DNA of 64,000 nt from JBBQWS01 sp038210415. GTDB lineage: Bacteria; Actinomycetota; Actinomycetes; Prado026. The translations under genes were made by a program, and so were the position numbers. Below are positions 59,946-64,000 of the stretch, one piece after another. How positions within the stretch are numbered: position 1 is the stretch's first letter; every line of letters starts with the position of its first letter. A model generated the notes under the pieces. That model had not been told where the DNA came from. It did not search any database and was given only the letters and a program-made list of their open reading frames with translations. The stretch lies in the NCBI GenBank assembly GCA_038210415.1, contig JBBQWS010000005.1:1-64000 (forward strand), in the 5' to 3' direction.

Positions 59946-61040
59946 TCAGGCGACGAGGCCCAGGCGGCGCAGCTCGACGGTCAGGTCGTGGGGGCTGGTC
60001 GACGCGGCCATCGCAGCCTCCAGGGTGATCACGCCGTCGCGGATGAGAGCGACGAGGTGGGCGTCGAACGACTGCATCCCGTAGTAGGCGCCGTCGGTGA
60101 TGAGCTGGTTGATCGACGAGGTCTTGTCGGGGTCGGTGATCGCGTCGGCGACCCGGCCGGTGTTGATGCAGATCTCCATCGAGACGCAACGTCCACCGCC
60201 GTCCGCGCGCGGCACGAGGCGCTGGCAGACGATGCCGCGCAGCGCGCCCGCGAGCGAGAGGCGCACCTGCTTCTGCTCGTGCGGCGGGAAGAAGTCGATG
60301 ACCCGGTTGATCGTCTCCGCGGCGTCCGTGGTGTGCAGCGTCGACATGACGAAGTGGCCGGTCTCAGCGGCTGCGAGCGCCGCCTTGACGGTCTCGGTGT
60401 CGCGCATCTCGCCGACCAGGATGACGTCGGGGTCCTGCCGCATCGCGGCGCGCAGGGCCGAGGTGAAGTCAGCCGTGTCGAGCCGCACCTCACGCTGGTT
60501 GATCATCGCGAGCTTGTCGAAGTGGAGCACCTCGATCGGGTCCTCGATCGTGACGACGTGGACCTCGCGGTTGTTGTTGATGTGGTCGATCATCCCGGCG
60601 AGCGTGGTGGTCTTGCCTGATCCGGTCGGACCGGTCACCAGGACGAGACCACGTGGCTCGAGGGCGAGCGGTCCCAGGACGGGCGGCAGACCGAGATCCT
60701 CGAGCGGGATGGCACCGACGGACACGCGGCGCAGCACCAGGCCGCAGGAGCCCCGGGAGCGGAACGCGTTGACGCGGAACCGGCCCACTCCGGGTGCCGA
60801 GTGGGCGAAGTCAGCCTCGTTGGTGCGCTGGAACACCTCGACCAGGTCGGGGCGAAGGATCTCGCGGACGAACGCCTCGGTGTCAGCCGGCAGCAGCACC
60901 GGGGCCTGAAGCTTGCGCAGGCGGCCGTCGATGCGCACACGCGGCGGCGATCCGACCTTGCAATGCAGGTCGGAACCGCCACATTCGAGGAGTGCCCGAA
61001 GGTACGGCTCGATGGACTGGTGGCTGCCTTCTGTCGTCAC
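59946..61040 (-). CDS. pilT: PilT-type secretion ATPase
   Basis: A 364-residue hexameric ATPase of the type IV pilus retraction family. Walker A is GPTGSGKTTT at 137-146, followed by the Asp box (VVTIEDPIEVLHFDK), Walker B ILVGEMRD at 207-214 and the His box in STLHTTDAAETINRV. The N-terminal PAS-like domain has LLECGGSDLHCKVGSPPRVRIDG. No other pilus gene lies in the window, so whether it drives twitching, secretion or another machine is unknown. The GTG start lies 14 bp from two tandem 26-bp hairpin repeats. Confidence 0.85.
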   Translation of the reverse strand: MTTEGSHQSIEPYLRALLECGGSDLHCKVGSPPRVRIDGRLRKLQAPVLLPADTEAFVREILRPDLVEVFQRTNEADFAHSAPGVGRFRVNAFRSRGSCGLVLRRVSVGAIPLEDLGLPPVLGPLALEPRGLVLVTGPTGSGKTTTLAGMIDHINNNREVHVVTIEDPIEVLHFDKLAMINQREVRLDTADFTSALRAAMRQDPDVILVGEMRDTETVKAALAAAETGHFVMSTLHTTDAAETINRVIDFFPPHEQKQVRLSLAGALRGIVCQRLVPRADGGGRCVSMEICINTGRVADAITDPDKTSSINQLITDGAYYGMQSFDAHLVALIRDGVITLEAAMAASTSPHDLTVELRRLGLVA

Positions 61041-61054
61041 TCAGTCTTCATCGT

Positions 61055-61106
61055 CCGCCGGAGGCGGAACCTTGAACAGTCCGCCGGAGGCGGAACCTTG
61101 AACAGT
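61055..61106. repeat. two perfect tandem copies of a 26-bp hairpin unit
   Basis: The 26-bp unit (61055-61080) is repeated exactly at 61081-61106. Each copy contains CCGCCGGAGGCGG, a 5-bp stem with a 3-nt loop, followed by AACCTTGAACAGT. They lie between the biotin carrier gene and pilT, so transcripts pass through two tandem hairpins. The last base of the second copy is part of the carrier-gene stop codon. Confidence 0.85.
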
Positions 61107-61321
61107 CAGTTGATGATGGCGAGCACGTCGCCCTCCTGCACGACGTCGCCTTCCGCGACAGCCACCTCGGCAACCCGGCCGGCCACCTCGGACAGGACGG
61201 GGATCTCCATCTTCATCGACTCCAGGATCACCAGGGTGTCGCCCTCCTCGATCGCGTCCCCCGCGGCGACGACGACCTTCCAGACGTTGGCGACCATCTC
61301 GGCGCGGACCTCGTGCGACAC
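61106..61321 (-). CDS. biotin/lipoyl carrier protein (single-domain BCCP)
   Basis: A 71-residue biotinyl domain with the attachment site Lys37 in ESMKMEIP and a typical barwin-like end (VVQEGDVLAIIN). It carries carboxybiotin in an acyl-CoA carboxylase or another biotin enzyme. AAGGAG precedes the GTG at 61321 by six bases. It follows the biotin carboxylase gene after a 53-bp gap on the same strand, so the two probably form the carboxylase part. A carboxyltransferase subunit is not present here. Confidence 0.9.
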   Translation of the reverse strand: MSHEVRAEMVANVWKVVVAAGDAIEEGDTLVILESMKMEIPVLSEVAGRVAEVAVAEGDVVQEGDVLAIIN

Positions 61322-61374
61322 CGGTGCTCCTTCTTGTGGCGATCCAGAGTGTGGTGATCCGGACGACTCGGACC

Positions 61375-62715
61375 CTACCGCCGCATCCGGCCGATCAGGC
61401 CCGTGTCGTACCTGCCGCTCACGAACTCCGGGTCGGCCAGCAGCTCGTCGAAGAATGGAAGGTTGCACCTGGGTCCCTGGACTTGGAACCCGTCGACCGC
61501 CGTACGCGCCCGCTCCAGCGCCTGCGTACGGTCCGCGCCCCAGACCACCAGCTTGGCCAGGAGCGGGTCGTAGAAGGGCGTGACGGTGTCGCCGGCGCGG
61601 TACCCGGAGTCGACCCGGACCCCGGGGCCGCTCGGCTCGATCCACTCGGTGATCAGCCCGGGCCCAGGCAGGAACCGGATCGGATCCTCCGCATAGACCC
61701 GGAGCTCCAGCGCGTGACCGGTGAGGCGCACCGCCCCAGGGTCGAACGACACCGGATCGCCGGACGCGATGAGCAGCTGCTGCTCCACCAGGTCGATACC
61801 GCTGACTGCCTCCGTCACCGGGTGCTCGACCTGAAGCCGGGTGTTCATCTCCAGGAACACGAAGTCCTGAGCCGTCTCGTCGACCAGGCACTCGACCGTC
61901 CCTGCCCCTCGGTAGTCGACGGTCTCGCCGGCTCGGACGGCCGCGGCCAGCATGCGGGTCCGGAGGGCTTCGCCGACGCCGGGCGACGGCGTCTCCTCCG
62001 CGACCTTCTGGTGTCGGCGCTGGACCGAGCAGTCCCGGTCACCGAGGGTGACGACCCGTCCGTCCGCGAGGCCCAGGATCTGCACCTCGACGTGCCGGGC
62101 CCGGGCAACGTACCGCTCGAGCAGGATTGCCGGGTCGTTGAAGAACCGTTCGGCTCGGCTGCGCGCGGTGACGAAGGCGGCCCGCAGCTCGCCCTCGTCG
62201 TGGGCGACCGACATCCCGATGCCGCCCCCACCGGCCGAAGCCTTGACCATGACCGGGTAGCCGATCCGCTCGGCCTCACGCGCGGCCACCTCCGCGTCGG
62301 CGACCGGCTCGCGGGTGCCGTCCGCGACCGGGACACCGGCGTCCGCCATCAGGTTGCGCGCGTTGATCTTGTCGCCGAGGCGTTCGATCGACGACGGGTC
62401 CGGCCCCACCCACACGAGCCCGGCATCGAGCACTGACCGGGCGAACGACGCGCTTTCCGAAAGGAAGCCGTAGCCGGGATGGATGGCGACGGCCCCGGTC
62501 GAACGCGCCGCCGCGAGCACCGCGGCCCCGTCGAGGTAGCTCTGCGCCGGCGCGCCCGGACCGATCAGGACGGCCTCGTCGGCCTCGACGACGTGGAGGG
62601 CGCCGACATCGGCCTCGGAGTAGACGGCCACGGTGCGCACACCCAGCCGTCGCGCGGTGCGCACGACCCGGCGGGCGATCTCGCCCCGGTTGGCGACCAG
62701 CAGGGATTCGATCAC
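61375..62715 (-). CDS. biotin carboxylase
   Basis: A 446-residue ATP-grasp carboxylase subunit of an acyl-CoA carboxylase. Motifs: LLVANRGEIARRV at the start, IHPGYGFLSES, MVKASAGGGGIGM (ATP loop), LGDRDCSVQRRHQKVAEETPSP (bicarbonate and catalytic region) and FLEMNTRLQVEHPVTE. It carboxylates the biotin on the carrier protein encoded next to it. TAGGCT lies six bases before the GTG start (leaderless). Without a carboxyltransferase nearby I cannot tell whether it serves acetyl-, propionyl- or another CoA. Confidence 0.93.
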   Translation of the reverse strand: MIESLLVANRGEIARRVVRTARRLGVRTVAVYSEADVGALHVVEADEAVLIGPGAPAQSYLDGAAVLAAARSTGAVAIHPGYGFLSESASFARSVLDAGLVWVGPDPSSIERLGDKINARNLMADAGVPVADGTREPVADAEVAAREAERIGYPVMVKASAGGGGIGMSVAHDEGELRAAFVTARSRAERFFNDPAILLERYVARARHVEVQILGLADGRVVTLGDRDCSVQRRHQKVAEETPSPGVGEALRTRMLAAAVRAGETVDYRGAGTVECLVDETAQDFVFLEMNTRLQVEHPVTEAVSGIDLVEQQLLIASGDPVSFDPGAVRLTGHALELRVYAEDPIRFLPGPGLITEWIEPSGPGVRVDSGYRAGDTVTPFYDPLLAKLVVWGADRTQALERARTAVDGFQVQGPRCNLPFFDELLADPEFVSGRYDTGLIGRMRR

Positions 62716-62742
62716 GGCCAGAGCCTAGGCCCGGGCGGGCGG

Positions 62743-64000
62743 TCAGAACCCGAAGCGGGCCACGCGCTCGACGACACCGGCCAGGGAGCTGACGACGGCA
62801 GGGTCGAACTCGTACGCCATCGCCAGCCGCAGCCGTTCCAGCGCCTCGAGCCGCCGAGCGCTCTCCTGCGAGTCGCCGACCATGTCGTCGTACGCGTTGG
62901 CCGCCTTGATGATCCGGCTCGCCACCGGCAACGAGTCGTCGACCAGCTCGTGCGGGCGACGGTACGGGTCGGCCTGGCGCTCGACGATGACGGCGACCTG
63001 GTCGAGCACGCCGGTCTGCCGGATCACCGCCGCGCCCAGTGCGGCGATACGGGACTGCTCGACCGCTGACACGACGACGGTCGCTCCCCCGGGGATGGGG
63101 TCCGTCAGCGACAGCTGGCCGAGGTCGTGCATGAGGGCGGCATACTCGAGGTCGACCAGGTCGGACTCCGACAGCCCCAGCTCGCGGCCGACCGCCAGCG
63201 ACAGCTCGCTCACCCGACGGGAGTGTCCTGTCTCGGTGTAGCCCGCGACCTCGGTGACGCGTGAGAGCGAGCGGATGGTCTGCGCGTACGTCTGCCGGAT
63301 GCCTGCGTAGCGGCGGAACGAGAACTGGGTGAGCAGCAGGGGCAGGCCGAAGACCGGCAGCGCCCAGAACGTCATCACCTGCGCGGCCAGCGCGACGAGG
63401 ACTCCCGTGGCGCCGATGGCCGAGCTCAGCCCGAAGAGCACCTGCAGCTCGCTCCGGAGCGACGTGAGGTAGGGCGCGCGGTCGCGCTCGGTTCGGACCA
63501 GGGCGGCGACGCCGGCGTCGAACAGGTCGGTGACCAGGACGATGCCGACCATCACCAGCGCGAGCCGGCCGTTCTGGTGGCTCGCGTCCAGGTGCGCGAA
63601 CGGACCCGCCCCACCGTCGTAGAACGGCCGGAACAGGACCGCGGCGAACGCGACGCTCAGCACCCGGCGGGCCAGCACGTCGAGCCGGGGCGAACGACCG
63701 GCCGCGACGTGCGGGATGGCGCCGAGCAAGGTCGCGCTGGCCGTCACAGCGACGACGTCCCAGACGGTGTGGGTCGTGGGCTCGGTGCCGAACCGGCCGA
63801 GCAGGGCGTATCCCAGAGCGGCCGCGGCACCGATCGGAGCAGCCTCCCGGTTGCCCGGCAGGGTGATCCGCACCAGCTCGCCGATCGCGATGAACGCACC
63901 GAACGCGAAGGCGATCGAGACCTGGTGGAGCGGGTGCTGCACCGCCAGCACGACGGAGGTCGCGACGAGCACGAGGGCTGCCCCGACCACGAGGTTCCCG
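62743..64000 (-). CDS. membrane-bound HD-domain protein, degenerate HD-GYP type, 5' truncated by the window
   Basis: A partial gene of at least 415 visible residues, cut at the right edge. The N-terminal half has about seven hydrophobic helices (AALVLVATSVVLAVQ, VSIAFAFGAFIAIGELV and others); the C-terminal half is an HD domain with YTETGHSRRVSELSLAVGR, ALMHDLGQLS and SRIIKAANAYDDMV. The position of the HHExxDGxGYP motif reads VIVERQADPYRRPHE, so the GYP signature is missing and cyclic-di-GMP phosphodiesterase activity is uncertain. It may act as a different metal-dependent phosphohydrolase. The 3' end lies 27 bp beyond the biotin carboxylase start. Confidence 0.75.
   Translation of the reverse strand, partial: GNLVVGAALVLVATSVVLAVQHPLHQVSIAFAFGAFIAIGELVRITLPGNREAAPIGAAAALGYALLGRFGTEPTTHTVWDVVAVTASATLLGAIPHVAAGRSPRLDVLARRVLSVAFAAVLFRPFYDGGAGPFAHLDASHQNGRLALVMVGIVLVTDLFDAGVAALVRTERDRAPYLTSLRSELQVLFGLSSAIGATGVLVALAAQVMTFWALPVFGLPLLLTQFSFRRYAGIRQTYAQTIRSLSRVTEVAGYTETGHSRRVSELSLAVGRELGLSESDLVDLEYAALMHDLGQLSLTDPIPGGATVVVSAVEQSRIAALGAAVIRQTGVLDQVAVIVERQADPYRRPHELVDDSLPVASRIIKAANAYDDMVGDSQESARRLEALERLRLAMAYEFDPAVVSSLAGVVERVARFGF

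Noticed and set aside
1..64000. tRNA, rRNA, CRISPR or prophage signals
   Set aside because: No CCA-ended cloverleaf, spaced repeat array, integrase or transposase was seen by reading the gaps; a covariance-model search would be decisive.

Overview
The window is GC-rich, densely packed actinobacterial chromosome. The markers point to the class Actinomycetes: a Kgd-type 2-oxoglutarate enzyme, WhiB and PdtaS, DasR, nickel superoxide dismutase with its maturation protease, a SigF/RsbW pair, a BsaP-like biotin protein and many GTG starts. I cannot fix the family or genus. At least thirteen genes carry a TAnnnT -10 box only 6-7 nt before the start codon, which suggests frequent leaderless transcription. 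I saw no tRNA, rRNA, CRISPR array, phage or insertion sequence.

Left part (1-22.6 kb): a cut-off DUF222/HNH gene, a CoA-transferase pair (scoAB), a small S51-type peptidase, a DUF3052 protein and oligopeptidase B. A five-gene peptide/nickel-type ABC importer (5.7-11.5 kb) follows. It runs into a catabolic cluster (11.6-17.4 kb) with a PYROXD2-like flavoprotein, two Rieske oxygenases whose bridging residue is Glu (as in quaternary-ammonium oxygenases), a sarcosine-oxidase-like flavoenzyme and a TetR with a BetI-like C-terminus. A near-perfect palindrome in front of the oxidoreductase operon, with a matching half-site on the TetR -10 box, suggests how the cluster is controlled. The likely job is uptake and stepwise N-demethylation of a betaine-like compound, but the substrate is not shown. 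A 304-bp element with 40-bp inverted ends and a tiny membrane-peptide gene separates this from a hydrolase group (CocE-type, DmpA-type, HDAC-like).

Middle part (22.6-48.8 kb): kgd, small conserved proteins and an orphan antitoxin-like gene. Next come an ECF sigma factor with a membrane partner, a SARP-like BTAD/ATPase regulator divergent from a cupin gene, and a long leftward run of small-molecule enzymes ending in malic enzyme. Beyond these lie sodX/sodN, a chimeric class-F-like sortase, small membrane proteins beside a TetR gene with its own operators, a phosphatase/GNAT/cation-efflux run, the RsbW-SigF pair and a lipid kinase.

Right part (48.8-64 kb): whiB and pdtaS face each other across a strong hairpin. 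The biotin genes (bioF, bioD, bioB, bsaP-like) are interleaved with a DasR orthologue and a sugar-isomerase gene controlled by a clear dre-like operator. dasR overlaps bioD, which is unusual. bioA is not in the window. A pilT-like ATPase, a free-standing biotin carrier protein and a biotin carboxylase (biotin users) follow, then an HD-domain membrane protein cut by the right edge.
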